A stretch of DNA of 64,000 nucleotides from Nocardioides sp. JS614 (GCF_000015265.1 NC_008697.1:1-64000), one strand, 5' to 3'. Counted from the first letter of the stretch, positions 1 to 8,802 are shown. Numbers and translations are program-made. Notes: generated by a model not told the origin, from the letters alone.

Positions 1-124
1 ACGTCGGCTGACTCTGGGGATCTCCGCAACGTTCGCCGCGGGCGGCTCGTGAAACTTCGCTGCATCTCGACAGCTGCTGCCGACGGCGAGAGAGTGTCGG
101 CGCGGCGTGGAACACTCGACCGAC

Positions 125-700
125 ATGGAGATGGACCTCGATTCTCGGAACGCAGCGCTGGTCGTGGGAGACGAGCTACACGACTCCGTCGAGATCCCGG
201 GCTACGAGGCCCACAGCACCTGGGGATACGACCCCAACACCAGGTCCTACTGGGCATCAGTGTGGCCCAACATGGGCGACCGAGACGCCCCTCCCACGGT
301 CTCCGTTGGTTGGAGCGGCTCAGCTCTGCCGCGCCCCGACTGTGTTCTCGTCGAACTGTGCACCCAGCTCCGACACGATCCCCTGACCGTCGCGCGCGGC
401 CTCGGCCTGATGCGACCGATCCATCCTCGAACGCCAGAACAACTGGCCACGCGCCACTTCGATGTGTTCGAGCCGGGCGTCGTCGACGGCTACACCCTCG
501 TCGGCAGCTGGCTGGTCGGCGACGCGGACCGGTGCCCGGCAAGCGCCTGGCCTTGCTACCCCGGCTTCGTTCCCACCGCGGAGCATCTCTGGTCAGAGGT
601 CCTGTACGTGACCGGACGCCTCTACTTGGGCGAGCGGACCAGTCTTCTGGCGTCGATCGACGAGGCTCTGGGCTACGCGGCCGGACTGGTCAGCGACTGA
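125..700 (+). CDS. Hypothetical protein
   Basis: A protein of about 191 residues with balanced composition, rich in Trp, Tyr, Asp and Glu, unlike the Arg-rich overlapping frames. I recognise no family. There is no signal peptide or membrane segment, so it is probably cytosolic. A GTG at 107 is an alternative start; ATG at 125 is preferred only because it is ATG, since neither has a clear ribosome binding site. It converges with the HNH gene on the other strand, with a gap of about 45 bases. Confidence 0.6.
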   Translation: MEMDLDSRNAALVVGDELHDSVEIPGYEAHSTWGYDPNTRSYWASVWPNMGDRDAPPTVSVGWSGSALPRPDCVLVELCTQLRHDPLTVARGLGLMRPIHPRTPEQLATRHFDVFEPGVVDGYTLVGSWLVGDADRCPASAWPCYPGFVPTAEHLWSEVLYVTGRLYLGERTSLLASIDEALGYAAGLVSD

Positions 701-745
701 CCGCTCGGTGGAAGGGTAGCCCTCGCCGGGGCCAGCATTCGTGAA

Positions 746-1240
746 TCAGAACAGCGCCATCTGCGCCTCGTCGACCGAGGCCAGCGCGCGAGCGATCCGT
801 TCATCATCCCAACCGTCGGCTACCGCGGCGCGCAGCGCGAGCGACCGGCGGTACATCGCCTCTCGGCCCAGCAGCCGACCCCGGTAGCCGCGCGAGTCAC
901 GGCGGCCGTGCTGGGCGATGCGTGTCAGGTTTGCGGCTTGGGTGGAACCTTCGAGGTGATCGAGCAGGGTGCCCTCGGCACGCACGCAGATGGGGTTGTC
1001 ACACACGACGTGCTCGACCACGGGGGGAAGGTCGATCGACACGCCTTCGGCCAGAGCCCACGCCACTCGATGCGGCCTCAGCACCCTCTGGCGCCCGTCC
1101 CGGGCCACCCAAAAGCGCCCGTACCCGTCGTCACCGATCGCGGCCGTGCCGCCTCCGGCCCACAACCAACAATCGGTCTCCCGTGGGCCCTTCACGACGC
1201 GCGACCAGAACCGGTCGATCTCGTCCGCCGTGAGGTGCAT
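746..1240 (-). CDS. HNH endonuclease-like protein
   Basis: 164 residues with the layout of small phage and plasmid HNH nucleases: an early DCWLWAGG block (residues about 23-30), then GYGRF, then PHRVAWALAEG, then the core VVEHVVCDNPICVR followed by a His near LLDHLEGST and an Asn nearby. Members of this family cut DNA using one metal ion held by the ββα-metal fold, and often act as homing or packaging nucleases. The core keeps the His, Cys and Asn positions. The C-terminal 50 residues are Ala/Arg-rich helix. No good ribosome binding site is seen. The role here is unknown; it could be a free-standing homing-type nuclease near the end of the element. Confidence 0.75.
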   Translation of the reverse strand: MHLTADEIDRFWSRVVKGPRETDCWLWAGGGTAAIGDDGYGRFWVARDGRQRVLRPHRVAWALAEGVSIDLPPVVEHVVCDNPICVRAEGTLLDHLEGSTQAANLTRIAQHGRRDSRGYRGRLLGREAMYRRSLALRAAVADGWDDERIARALASVDEAQMALF

Positions 1241-1294
1241 GAGGTCAACGTAGACGCCGGCACCGACACTTTCAGTGCGGTCCTGGCCGAGGGC

Positions 1295-2041
1295 TCAGCG
1301 GCCGATGCTCGGATCAGTGCTCGGGAGGCTGAAGAGTCCTTCCTCCGGAGGCGCCGCCGTCGCCGGCGCCGGCGACGGCGCGGTGGCCGGGGCCCGGAGC
1401 GCGCCGGCCTGCATGGTCGCGGATTGGGTCGGCACGGCAGGTGCCGCTGGTTGCTGGTCGAGGAGCTCGAGGAGGTCCACAGGCTCGTCATCGACGGTCA
1501 GCGGGAGCGCGCGGGCGATCGCCGCCTTCTGGCGGTCCCACACCTCACGCAGTGCGACGAGGTGCTTGCCGTAGACCGCGTCCCACTCGGTCTCGGCAGC
1601 CTTGTGCTCTTCATCGGTGGCGTAGCGGCGCCGCCAGGGCCAGCCGCCGCGTTCATCGCTGAACTCGCTCCAAATGCGGTTCTCGTCGCGCTCGGTGCGC
1701 CGCAGTGTGTCCAGTTCGGTGCGCAACTCCTGCGGCAGGCGCGTGCCGTACGCCGCTGCCTCTGCCCACGTCACCTTCAACACGACCTTCGGCCGGATCC
1801 GGCGCCACGCCTGCGTTGCGTCGGCTGCACTGGCGTCGGCGGCCGCGCGCAATGCTGCGGAGAACTCGGAGTGATCTTCGAGCCAGACCGCCTTGCGGTT
1901 GTAGTTGATCCAGCAGCCGTCCTGCGGCGCCGAGCGGCCGCCTTCCAGCGTCCCACGCTCGCGGAGGCGATCGAGGAGAGCGTCGGCCGTCATCCCAGCG
2001 CCGAGCGACCCCAGCAGGTGCTGTTGCTCCCGGTTCAGCAT
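1295..2041 (-). CDS. Hypothetical protein
   Basis: 248 residues, unrecognised. The first 180 residues are predicted helical and rich in Arg, Glu and Trp (RIWSEFSDERGGWPWRRR), followed by an Ala/Pro-rich tail of about 50 residues that looks disordered. There is no membrane segment. It begins 16 bases after the stop of the DnaA domain IV gene, so the two are probably co-transcribed. Long plus-strand frames over this stretch are Arg/Gly-rich and are taken as shadows. Confidence 0.6.
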   Translation of the reverse strand: MLNREQQHLLGSLGAGMTADALLDRLRERGTLEGGRSAPQDGCWINYNRKAVWLEDHSEFSAALRAAADASAADATQAWRRIRPKVVLKVTWAEAAAYGTRLPQELRTELDTLRRTERDENRIWSEFSDERGGWPWRRRYATDEEHKAAETEWDAVYGKHLVALREVWDRQKAAIARALPLTVDDEPVDLLELLDQQPAAPAVPTQSATMQAGALRAPATAPSPAPATAAPPEEGLFSLPSTDPSIGR

Positions 2042-2056
2042 TCCGCTCGTGCCTGC

Positions 2057-2761
2057 CTACCTGGCGGGTGCAGCTGAGACCGAGAGCCGCTGACCGTCTT
2101 CGTCGTGGTGGCGACGGGCGGTGTCGTCGCGGGCCTGGTCGAGCGCGGCTAGCTGGAGCGTCGTGCTGCGGCCACCGGCAGCGGTGGCGGGGTCCTCGGC
2201 GGGGATGCTGGTCGGGTCCGCGTAGTGGTCGTCGAGCTGGTCGACGATCCGGGCGCAGACCGCGTTGAGGCGAGGGTTGTTCGCGACCTTGTTCTGGGCG
2301 TACATGACGCTGGTGTGGTCTTTGCCGAAGTAGGTCGCGATTGCCGGCAGGGTCAGGCCGCCGCGGCGTGCCGCGGTCATGGCCACGGCACGGGCGTCGG
2401 TCACCGCCCGGTGGCGGTCGGCGCTGAGGACGGCGTCGCGGGTGGTGCCGAAGGACTGTGCGGCTGTGGCGATGGCGATCGCGCAGATGCCGTCGGGGCC
2501 GACGCCGGCTACCTCGCCGGTTGCGTTCTCGGCGGCGTTGACCTGGGTGGCCAGTGCGATCGCGAGCGACCGCAGCTGCTCGGCGTTCATCTGGTCGAGC
2601 GTGCGCTCGACGACGGACTGGTTCGCGTTGGCGACCAGCGCGGCGAACGCAGCCGCCTGCTTGGCGGTGAGTCCCCCGTCCGGCGCCGCGGCCTCGTCGG
2701 GCTGGGCCTGCTGGTCGTCGACGAGTCGAAGCCGCCTGCTGCTGTTGTCTGGAGTGGCCAT
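2057..2761 (-). CDS. Stand-alone DnaA domain IV-like DNA-binding protein
   Basis: 234 residues. Residues about 100-163 match the C-terminal DnaA-box-binding domain of DnaA: a helix with RHRAVTDARAVAMTAAR, then LTLPAIATYFGKDHTSV followed by MYAQNKV, where GKDHTSVMYA corresponds to the DnaA signature. There is no Walker A motif and no AAA+ domain, so it cannot be an initiator ATPase. Known DnaA domain IV binds the 9-bp DnaA box; the role as an element-encoded box-binding or replication-control protein is inference. The start at 2761 was chosen for AAAGGTGG about 9 bases upstream. It is the last but two of a minus-strand run that begins with the coupling-protein genes. Confidence 0.75.
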   Translation of the reverse strand: MATPDNSSRRLRLVDDQQAQPDEAAAPDGGLTAKQAAAFAALVANANQSVVERTLDQMNAEQLRSLAIALATQVNAAENATGEVAGVGPDGICAIAIATAAQSFGTTRDAVLSADRHRAVTDARAVAMTAARRGGLTLPAIATYFGKDHTSVMYAQNKVANNPRLNAVCARIVDQLDDHYADPTSIPAEDPATAAGGRSTTLQLAALDQARDDTARRHHDEDGQRLSVSAAPAR

Positions 2762-2766
2762 CGCGG

Positions 2767-3453
2767 TTACCACCTTTCGTGAAGGTCGTCGTGGTCGGAC
2801 TTGGTGTCGTTGGGCTTGCTGGCGACCGCTTCCAGCTCCGCGGCCCGGTCGACGTCGTCTCGGTAGCGCTGCTTGCGGCCGCGGCGCACCCGCGTGGAGG
2901 CGTGGCTCTCGTCGCGCTCGCGTCGGGGGCGGGGCTGGTGCTTGCTGGGCTGGCAGCCGTCGCCGAGCCGGTCACGCAGCCGCTCCAGGAACCCCGGCAG
3001 CCCGTAGCGGTGCCAGTCCTCCAGCGCGGCCGGGGTGACGGCGAAGCTGGTGTAGTAGCGGCTGCAGGCCAGCACCCCGAGGTCGTGCACCAGGTGAGGG
3101 TGCGCGGGCCAGCACTCGGGGATGCCGGGGCGGGTCACGTTCCACAGGTGCTGCTCGTTGACCCACATCGCGACCAGGTCCAGCCACGCCCAAAGTTCGG
3201 AGCGCATCAGCCCGGTGCACGTGGCCGGGTCCCACGGCCGCGGCATCTGCGCGAGCTCGCGCAGCGCCTCCTCATCAGCGGGAGGCTCGACCGTGGCCTG
3301 CTGCAGCTGCTCCATCGCCGTACGGATCGTCGGCCCGGGCTCGGGGAACGGGCGCACCATCAGCCCGACCAGCGGCATCATCCCGTTGCCGCTCGGTGCG
3401 GCGTTCCCGCCAGCTGCACGGGAGGCGACCTCGGAGGGGTGCATCGTCGTCAT
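2767..3453 (-). CDS. Hypothetical protein, DUF4913-like
   Basis: 228 residues. The middle part, with a SELWAWLDLVAMWVNEQHLW block, then CWPAHPHLVHDL, then ALEDWHRYGLPGFLERL, resembles the Trp-rich DUF4913 pattern found on actinobacterial plasmids, but the match is from memory and loose. The N terminus is Pro/Met-rich and the last 60 residues are strongly basic (RVRRGRKQRYRDD), suggesting nucleic-acid contact. Start at 3453 is supported by GAGGAG about 8 bases upstream. It lies directly downstream of the coupling ATPase with a 14-base gap, so it may be an accessory transfer protein. Confidence 0.6.
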   Translation of the reverse strand: MTTMHPSEVASRAAGGNAAPSGNGMMPLVGLMVRPFPEPGPTIRTAMEQLQQATVEPPADEEALRELAQMPRPWDPATCTGLMRSELWAWLDLVAMWVNEQHLWNVTRPGIPECWPAHPHLVHDLGVLACSRYYTSFAVTPAALEDWHRYGLPGFLERLRDRLGDGCQPSKHQPRPRRERDESHASTRVRRGRKQRYRDDVDRAAELEAVASKPNDTKSDHDDLHERW

Positions 3454-3467
3454 CGGCTGCTCCTCGT

Positions 3468-4940
3468 CTACTTCGGCATCCCGAGCCGCTGCCGGGTCCG
3501 GGACACCGGCTCGGTCGGCAACGTGGGCTCGACCGGCACCGGGTGGATGGGCTCCGCGGCGTCGCCGTGGCGCGCCGCGAGCCGGGCACGCTCCTGCGCG
3601 GCCAGCAGCTCCTTGCCGCGCTTGCCGTCGATGCAGCGGTGCAGGTTCGCGATGATCGGGTCGTACATCTCCGCCAGGACCAGGGCCTTGCGCTGCTCGA
3701 TGCGGCGCAGCTCGGCCGGCTCGAGGATCGGCACCCGCCGCTGGTCGTAGGACCGGTCCATCACGCCGAACAGCTCGTGCCCGCGCGCGGAGTACCGGGT
3801 CTCGGTGTGGCTGGTGGACCCGATCAGGTCGGAGAGCTCCTGGTAGAAGCGGATGTCCTTGCCGCCGCCGAAGACCACCAGGTTGTTGGACAACCCGTAG
3901 ATGGTGCGGGCCTCGTCCTCGCCGTAGCAGACCACGAACTGCCGCCAGGTCTGGGCAGCGAGGATGAAGGAGAGCCCCAGCGCACGCTCGTTGGCCATCC
4001 GGGTCGACAGCGTCGGGATCGGCGCGGTCGACGGCAGCTCGTCGAGACAGGCGAGGAAGGGCGGGCACAGCCGCCCGTGCGGGGAGGTCTCCCCCAGCCG
4101 CTTGGCCGTGTCCAGGATCTGCTCGGTGACAGCAGTCATCAGCGGAGACGCGCTCGCGTACGGGTCGTCGCGGCCCAGCAGATAGATCGTGCCGCCCGCC
4201 CGGATCAGAGCCTCGAGATCGGTCGCCGGCCGAGTCGCGGACGGGACGCAGCGTTCCCGGATCGAGCGCTGGAAGAACAGCGCCATGGACTGCTGCACGG
4301 TGGTGATCGTGTTGCCGGCGGTCCGCTCGTCGCCGTACAGGGCGCCGCGCAGCAAACCGTCCCACAGGGGCTCCGCGGCCCGGTGGGTACGCAGGATCTC
4401 CTCGGCCTGCGGGTACTCGCGCGGGCTGGAGACCCACATCAGCACCTCCTCCAGCCCGACGCCGGCGATCGCCGCGGCGTGGAAGTAGGCCTGCAGGACC
4501 TTCGCGCACTCCCCGGCGTAGAACCGGGCAGCCTGGTCGGAGGACTGAGAGGTGGCGCCCTTGATGGTGCCGTTCGCGAACGCCTTCGCCCGCCGCTCGG
4601 CGAGCATCGCGTCCTCACACCCCTTGATCGGGTCCCACACCAGCTCCGGCGTGCCGGGGGCGGCGTTGAACGGATCGAGAACCGCGACCGGGCGGCCATC
4701 GCGCTGTCGAGCCTCCAGGGTGAGGAACAGGTCCTCGGGCTTGGTCAGGGTCACCAGCGCACCCCCGGGCGCGTCCAGCAGAGCGGGCACCAGCAGGTCC
4801 AGGGTCTTGCCCGAACCCTGGGGGCCGATCACGCAAGTCGTCCTGTCGAAGGGCACCCACAATTCGGGGCCGCTGCGGCCGGCCTGGCCGAGCCGCCAGC
4901 CCACCTCCTGCGGCTTCACGTGCTTGAGAGCTGTGGTCAT
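3468..4940 (-). CDS. Type IV coupling protein ATPase domain (VirD4/TraG family)
   Basis: 490 residues. Walker A is GPQGSGKT at residues 39-46 and Walker B is LACLDE at 296-301, followed by a TraG-like central region (LGLSFILAAQTWRQF) and a RRIEQRKALVLAEMYDP segment. VirD4/TraG proteins are hexameric DNA pumps that link the relaxosome to the T4SS channel at the inner membrane. This protein lacks the usual N-terminal membrane helices; these are carried by the preceding gene (4977-5465), whose C terminus looks like the linker that normally leads into the ATPase. Ribosome binding site GGAGAGG precedes the ATG. The C-terminal 40 residues are Pro-rich. Confidence 0.9.
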   Translation of the reverse strand: MTTALKHVKPQEVGWRLGQAGRSGPELWVPFDRTTCVIGPQGSGKTLDLLVPALLDAPGGALVTLTKPEDLFLTLEARQRDGRPVAVLDPFNAAPGTPELVWDPIKGCEDAMLAERRAKAFANGTIKGATSQSSDQAARFYAGECAKVLQAYFHAAAIAGVGLEEVLMWVSSPREYPQAEEILRTHRAAEPLWDGLLRGALYGDERTAGNTITTVQQSMALFFQRSIRERCVPSATRPATDLEALIRAGGTIYLLGRDDPYASASPLMTAVTEQILDTAKRLGETSPHGRLCPPFLACLDELPSTAPIPTLSTRMANERALGLSFILAAQTWRQFVVCYGEDEARTIYGLSNNLVVFGGGKDIRFYQELSDLIGSTSHTETRYSARGHELFGVMDRSYDQRRVPILEPAELRRIEQRKALVLAEMYDPIIANLHRCIDGKRGKELLAAQERARLAARHGDAAEPIHPVPVEPTLPTEPVSRTRQRLGMPK

Positions 4941-4976
4941 GGTTGGGGCTTCCTCTCCGCTGTCTGTGAGTCCCGG

Positions 4977-5465
4977 CTACTTGCTGGCGTCCGCGGTCCG
5001 TCGCCCGGCACGGGCGTACAGGTCTGGCCGGATCACCGCGGCGCTCGTGCGCAGCCGCGGCACCCCGAGTGCCTCCGCGGCCTGCGTCGGGGTGGCCAGG
5101 CCGTGCCGGGAGCCGGTGCCGGTGATGTCGCGCATCCACATGCCAACCACCACGGCAGCACCGAGAACCAGCACCTCGCCGAGGAGCGTGAGCACCCACA
5201 TCACCGCATCCGACGGCAGCGCATCAGCGACCCCGCGAGCCAGGCCCGCACCGAAGTGGCCGTGCAGCAGCCCGCCGTAGGCATCCAGGAGGTGCCCGTT
5301 CGGCAACGCGAACACCCCCGCGGTCGCCCAGCCGACGAGCGCCTGGACGACCAGCGGCGTGACCAGGACGAAGAAGACCCCGGCAAGGAGCACCGCCACC
5401 GTGAACTCGCCCGCCGTCGGGGCGACGTTGGTGAACCGGGCGCGCCGGGAACGCTCCATGCTCAT
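4977..5465 (-). CDS. Membrane-anchor half of split coupling protein
   Basis: 162 residues starting MSMERSRR, with two hydrophobic stretches (about residues 20-48 and 90-112) and a soluble tail reading RHGLATPTQAAEALGVPRL then IRPDLYARAGRR. That tail resembles the region between the membrane helices and the first β-strand of actinobacterial VirD4 proteins. The next gene begins about 36 bases downstream with its own ribosome binding site, so this and 3468-4940 look like one coupling protein encoded as two polypeptides. The start overlaps the stop of the upstream P-loop gene (ATGA), implying coupled translation. A sequencing error seems unlikely because a stop, spacer and ribosome binding site separate the halves. 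Confidence 0.75.
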   Translation of the reverse strand: MSMERSRRARFTNVAPTAGEFTVAVLLAGVFFVLVTPLVVQALVGWATAGVFALPNGHLLDAYGGLLHGHFGAGLARGVADALPSDAVMWVLTLLGEVLVLGAAVVVGMWMRDITGTGSRHGLATPTQAAEALGVPRLRTSAAVIRPDLYARAGRRTADASK

Positions 5466-6043
5466 CGCGCCACCGCCCATGCAACGGCCGGTGCCTGCCA
5501 GCGATGACACGGGAAGTCCATCGGCCCCCGCTGATCCGGGATGACCGCGACAGTGCCGATCGGCCAGTCCAGGCGCCCCTGCCCGTCCAGTACTGCGGCC
5601 TCGGCAGGGTCGGCGTGATCGGGTCGGACCAGGCCCAGGCAGTCGAGTTCGTTGTCGAGTAGCGCGCGGCCGGCCAGGCTGTCGCCGTGAGAGGTCAGGA
5701 TCGTTCGCGCCCTTCCCAGCGGCAGAAAGGAGATACGGCTGTCGTCGAGCAGGTCGATGTCGTCGACCACGACCAGACAGGCTCCCGGACGGCAGTCGCG
5801 GCCGACCGGGTTCTGCAGCTGGTCGGGGTCCTCGGGCTCGCAGCGCAGGTCTGCCCATTCGCTGGGTGCTTGGGCGTACACGTGGGCATGCCGCCGGGTG
5901 TTCGCCAGCCACCACCGGGTGAGGTAGCGCGCGGTGGTGGTCTTGCCTCGGCCGACGTCGCCGACCAGCAGCAGCGGCCGGGCGCTACTGGTGTCGAACC
6001 CGGCGGCCTGGCCGTCGACTGTGGTGCCGATACGTACGTCCAT
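5462..6043 (-). CDS. Small P-loop ATPase of the transfer block
   Basis: 193 residues with Walker A GDVGRGKTT at residues 28-36 and Walker B ACLVVVDDIDLL at about 88-99, giving an FtsK/TraG-type nucleotide-binding core without flanking domains. It is too short to be a complete motor and may work with the coupling protein encoded just downstream. The ATG lies exactly 4 bases after a copy of the repeated promoter element and has no Shine-Dalgarno, so it is probably read from a leaderless mRNA. Its stop overlaps the next start. Confidence 0.75.
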   Translation of the reverse strand: MDVRIGTTVDGQAAGFDTSSARPLLLVGDVGRGKTTTARYLTRWWLANTRRHAHVYAQAPSEWADLRCEPEDPDQLQNPVGRDCRPGACLVVVDDIDLLDDSRISFLPLGRARTILTSHGDSLAGRALLDNELDCLGLVRPDHADPAEAAVLDGQGRLDWPIGTVAVIPDQRGPMDFPCHRWQAPAVAWAVAR

Positions 6044-6079
6044 GCTTGGAAAGGCAACCCGGAACGGCGCCGATCGGAC
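6044..6079 (-). promoter_or_regulatory. Repeated promoter element, copy 1
   Basis: Reads on the minus strand GTCCGATC-N13-GTTGCCTTTCC, then AAGC, then the ATG at 6043. The spacer is 13 bases as in all other copies; the second box has two changes from consensus. No strong hairpin surrounds it. It would drive the P-loop, coupling-protein and following genes. Confidence 0.6.
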
Positions 6080-6135
6080 ACACCAGCGCGACCGATTTTC
6101 GACTTCCGCTGCGATCGCCCGTCTTCCGTCGCGGC

Positions 6136-8802
6136 TTACGCGGCCGCGGCCGGCATCGCGCCGAGGTCGAACGCCTGCTTGGGCAGGGCCCAGGTGACCG
6201 AGCCACCGGGTGTGTGGACGTCGGCGAACCCGACGCAGCCGTAGACGCCGTTCGCGCTACAGCCGTAGTCGTTGCCGAAGATCTTGCCGCCGCCCACGTA
6301 GATCGCCACGTGGCCGACGCCGTTGCCGGTGTTGTAGGAGACCACGGCGCCCACGGGCGGGAGCGGGTCGAGGCCTGTGCCGTGGGACTGGGCCAGTCCG
6401 GCGTTGATGATGCCTTGGGCGACGTCCTGCCCGTTTCCGTAGCCCCGGCCGACGCCAGGGCCGCCGTAGAGCGCGTCGACGACCTTGGGGCACTGGTTGT
6501 CGTAGGTGCAGGGAGCACCGCTGGTCCACGACAGCCCGCAGAGGCCGTTGGGGGTGTTCATCATGGCGTCGAGGCGGGCCTTGAGTGCGGCCGAGAGCTC
6601 ACCGGCGACCTGGATTGGCGACGCGGTGCAGCCGGTGTTGCCGACGTTCGCGGTGCCTCCGCCGGTTGCGCCGACCGCCTGGCGGGCGACGTCGAGGAAC
6701 TGGTGGTAGTCGGTCTTCTCGAACGGGATCCAGTCGGCGAACTTGGCCTCGCCTGACCCGGGTCGAGCAGAGTAGAGCGCGAAGGTGTAGCGGGCATTGA
6801 GGAGCGGGTCGAAGATGTCGGCCTGCGTGTTCCAGCCGGGCACCTTGCCCTTGTGCTGCGCGGAGATCTGCCACAACCCGAAGTGGCTCCCGTTGGTGGC
6901 CTTCGGATCCCAGGTCGACTCCACACGGGCGATGGCCACCGCGGTGACCAGGTCCTCCCCACGGAAGCCGGCCTGGTAGGCGGCCGAGGCCGCAACCTTG
7001 GCGGCGTCGAGGTTGCCGGTCGCAGCGACGGGCTGGTGCAGTGTGCCGAGGTTCCCGAAGGTCGGGCACGGCGGGCAGCCGGCCGGCCTTGTTGCGCCGG
7101 GCTGGGTGCCGGTGGGCGCGTTCGTGCCGGGACCGGCACCGTTCATGGCCATGCGTGTTAACAACGCGGGGTGATCGGAGTGGACGGCGGCCTTGCTGAT
7201 CTCCCAGGTCTTGGTGACATTCACGGGGGCGGCGTAGAAGTTGTAGATGACGCCGGAGTCTTTGGTGTAGAGGTAGCCGGCCGCCTCCATCCGTGGCGCG
7301 GCCGCGTTGGGCCCGTCGTTGGGGTGGGAGTTCATGTCGCCGCCCACCAGCACCGGCCCGTACGGGGCCAGCACGCCGACCAGGTCGGTCAGGTAGTCCA
7401 TGCCGAGGCCGTACTGCTCGGCGCGGCTCATCGGCGGGTTCCCCCACTGGCCGGGGAACCGATAGACGTTCGTCATGTGGTGAACCGCGATGATCGAGAC
7501 GACGGCGCCGTCGGAGCGCTGGAAGATGCCCCAGGCGGCAAACCGGTCCCACAGCTTGTTCTCGCCCTTGAACACGGTGTGGTCGTCGTCGACGATCTTG
7601 ACGCGGCCACCGTCGAGCATCGTCCAGGTGTCGGAGCGCCACATGATCGCGCTGCCCATGGCCTGCCCCGCATCCTCACCGGCCGGCGGCTCCTCGCGAT
7701 AGGCGTCGTAGCCGGGGACGGTCGAACGCATCTGGGACAACGGGATGCCCTCGACCTCGTTGAGCGTGATGAAGTCTGGCGACGGGCCGGCGAGCGCGCG
7801 GACACCAGGGTTGAAGCCGGCATCGGTCTTGATGTTCGCGTTCGCGACCAGGACCTGACCTGTCACCGGCCCACCGGGCGTGGCCGTGATCCCCGTGGGC
7901 ATCACACCCAGGCCGGTGCTGGCATCTGTTCGACCCGACTCTGATCCGGTCAACTGTGCGGTGGTGTGGACGAACGGGTGGTCGGTGTAGCTGTGCGCCT
8001 TGTCGTTGGTGCTCTGGTCGACGACGGTGCCGGAGAAGCTGACACCGGGGCTGCCCATGATCCAGTCGATCTGCTTGTCGCTGGGGTTGGCGGCCGACCA
8101 GCCCTGACCGGCAACCGACAGGAACAGCCGCTGGAACCGGGCCTTGTCGTTCATGTCCCCGGTCAGGAACAGCGGCGTGCTCGGCTCGGCGGCTTGCAGC
8201 TTCCCCAATGCCTCGGCCTCGGCGCGGACGGCGGCATCGCGCATCGCGTCCGTGCCGCCGACGGCGTTGGCGGGGTTGTGGGTGTTGAGCACCCAGATCG
8301 ACCCGAGCCCCGCCGTGGAGGTGAACCGCACCAGCGGGACCTGGATCATCGGGCCGCCGTACCTGATCGACACGTAGCGGACTTCATCCAGCTTCCAGGC
8401 GGAGGGCTGGTAGGCGATCGCGTCCGCGGTGGATCGGTGCCCTCGGCGCTTGCCGGCCACGATCTCCCAGGCCCCGTCAGTGGCCTCGAGGAAGGCCTGG
8501 GCCTGCGGAGGCTCGAACTCCTGGAACCCGATGATCGAGGCCCCGGACGCGCCGATCTTGGTCACCATGTTCGGCACCCGCTCGCCGTAGGGCCGCTCGC
8601 CGGGATGGGGGTTCTTCTCGTAGTGCGAAGCGCCGCGCCAGTTCAGCGTTCCGATCCCGAACGAACCGCCCGCGCTTGAGTTGACCGTGGTCGCGCACGC
8701 CGCGCGGACCGCCTCGATGTTCGCGCTCCCCATGCCCAGCATGAGCAGCATCAGCGGTGCGATCAGCAGCAGCGGCAGGCCGAGGAGGATGCCCTTCTTC
8801 AC
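6136..8802 (-). CDS. Secreted tandem-EEP nuclease / lytic transglycosylase / CHAP fusion
   Basis: 888 residues beginning with a signal or membrane anchor (residues 5-26). Two endonuclease/exonuclease/phosphatase domains follow. The first (about 48-285) has LNWR, Glu95 in FQEFE, NTH at 173-175, GDMND at 215-219, QIDW and TDHP at 273-276. The second (about 315-552) has NANIK, Glu349 in LNEVE, GGDMNSH at 487-493 and SDHP at 542-545. Then comes a lytic-transglycosylase-like domain (about 600-700, Glu628 in RVESTWDP, GLWQIS) and a CHAP-like domain (about 765-850, Cys771, His831 in GHVAIY). VirB1-type hydrolases open peptidoglycan for T4SS channels, so the second half fits conjugation. EEP enzymes cleave phosphodiesters; what the two nuclease domains do outside the membrane is unknown. 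All four domains keep catalytic residues. Confidence 0.85.
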   Translation of the reverse strand: MKKGILLGLPLLLIAPLMLLMLGMGSANIEAVRAACATTVNSSAGGSFGIGTLNWRGASHYEKNPHPGERPYGERVPNMVTKIGASGASIIGFQEFEPPQAQAFLEATDGAWEIVAGKRRGHRSTADAIAYQPSAWKLDEVRYVSIRYGGPMIQVPLVRFTSTAGLGSIWVLNTHNPANAVGGTDAMRDAAVRAEAEALGKLQAAEPSTPLFLTGDMNDKARFQRLFLSVAGQGWSAANPSDKQIDWIMGSPGVSFSGTVVDQSTNDKAHSYTDHPFVHTTAQLTGSESGRTDASTGLGVMPTGITATPGGPVTGQVLVANANIKTDAGFNPGVRALAGPSPDFITLNEVEGIPLSQMRSTVPGYDAYREEPPAGEDAGQAMGSAIMWRSDTWTMLDGGRVKIVDDDHTVFKGENKLWDRFAAWGIFQRSDGAVVSIIAVHHMTNVYRFPGQWGNPPMSRAEQYGLGMDYLTDLVGVLAPYGPVLVGGDMNSHPNDGPNAAAPRMEAAGYLYTKDSGVIYNFYAAPVNVTKTWEISKAAVHSDHPALLTRMAMNGAGPGTNAPTGTQPGATRPAGCPPCPTFGNLGTLHQPVAATGNLDAAKVAASAAYQAGFRGEDLVTAVAIARVESTWDPKATNGSHFGLWQISAQHKGKVPGWNTQADIFDPLLNARYTFALYSARPGSGEAKFADWIPFEKTDYHQFLDVARQAVGATGGGTANVGNTGCTASPIQVAGELSAALKARLDAMMNTPNGLCGLSWTSGAPCTYDNQCPKVVDALYGGPGVGRGYGNGQDVAQGIINAGLAQSHGTGLDPLPPVGAVVSYNTGNGVGHVAIYVGGGKIFGNDYGCSANGVYGCVGFADVHTPGGSVTWALPKQAFDLGAMPAAAA

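Noticed and set aside
49..744. 231-residue plus-strand frame overlapping the first gene
   Set aside because: Very Arg-rich; the frame beginning at 107-125 gives a balanced protein.
3396..5507. 703-residue plus-strand frame over the coupling-protein genes
   Set aside because: The minus strand carries clear Walker A and B motifs and the translation signals.
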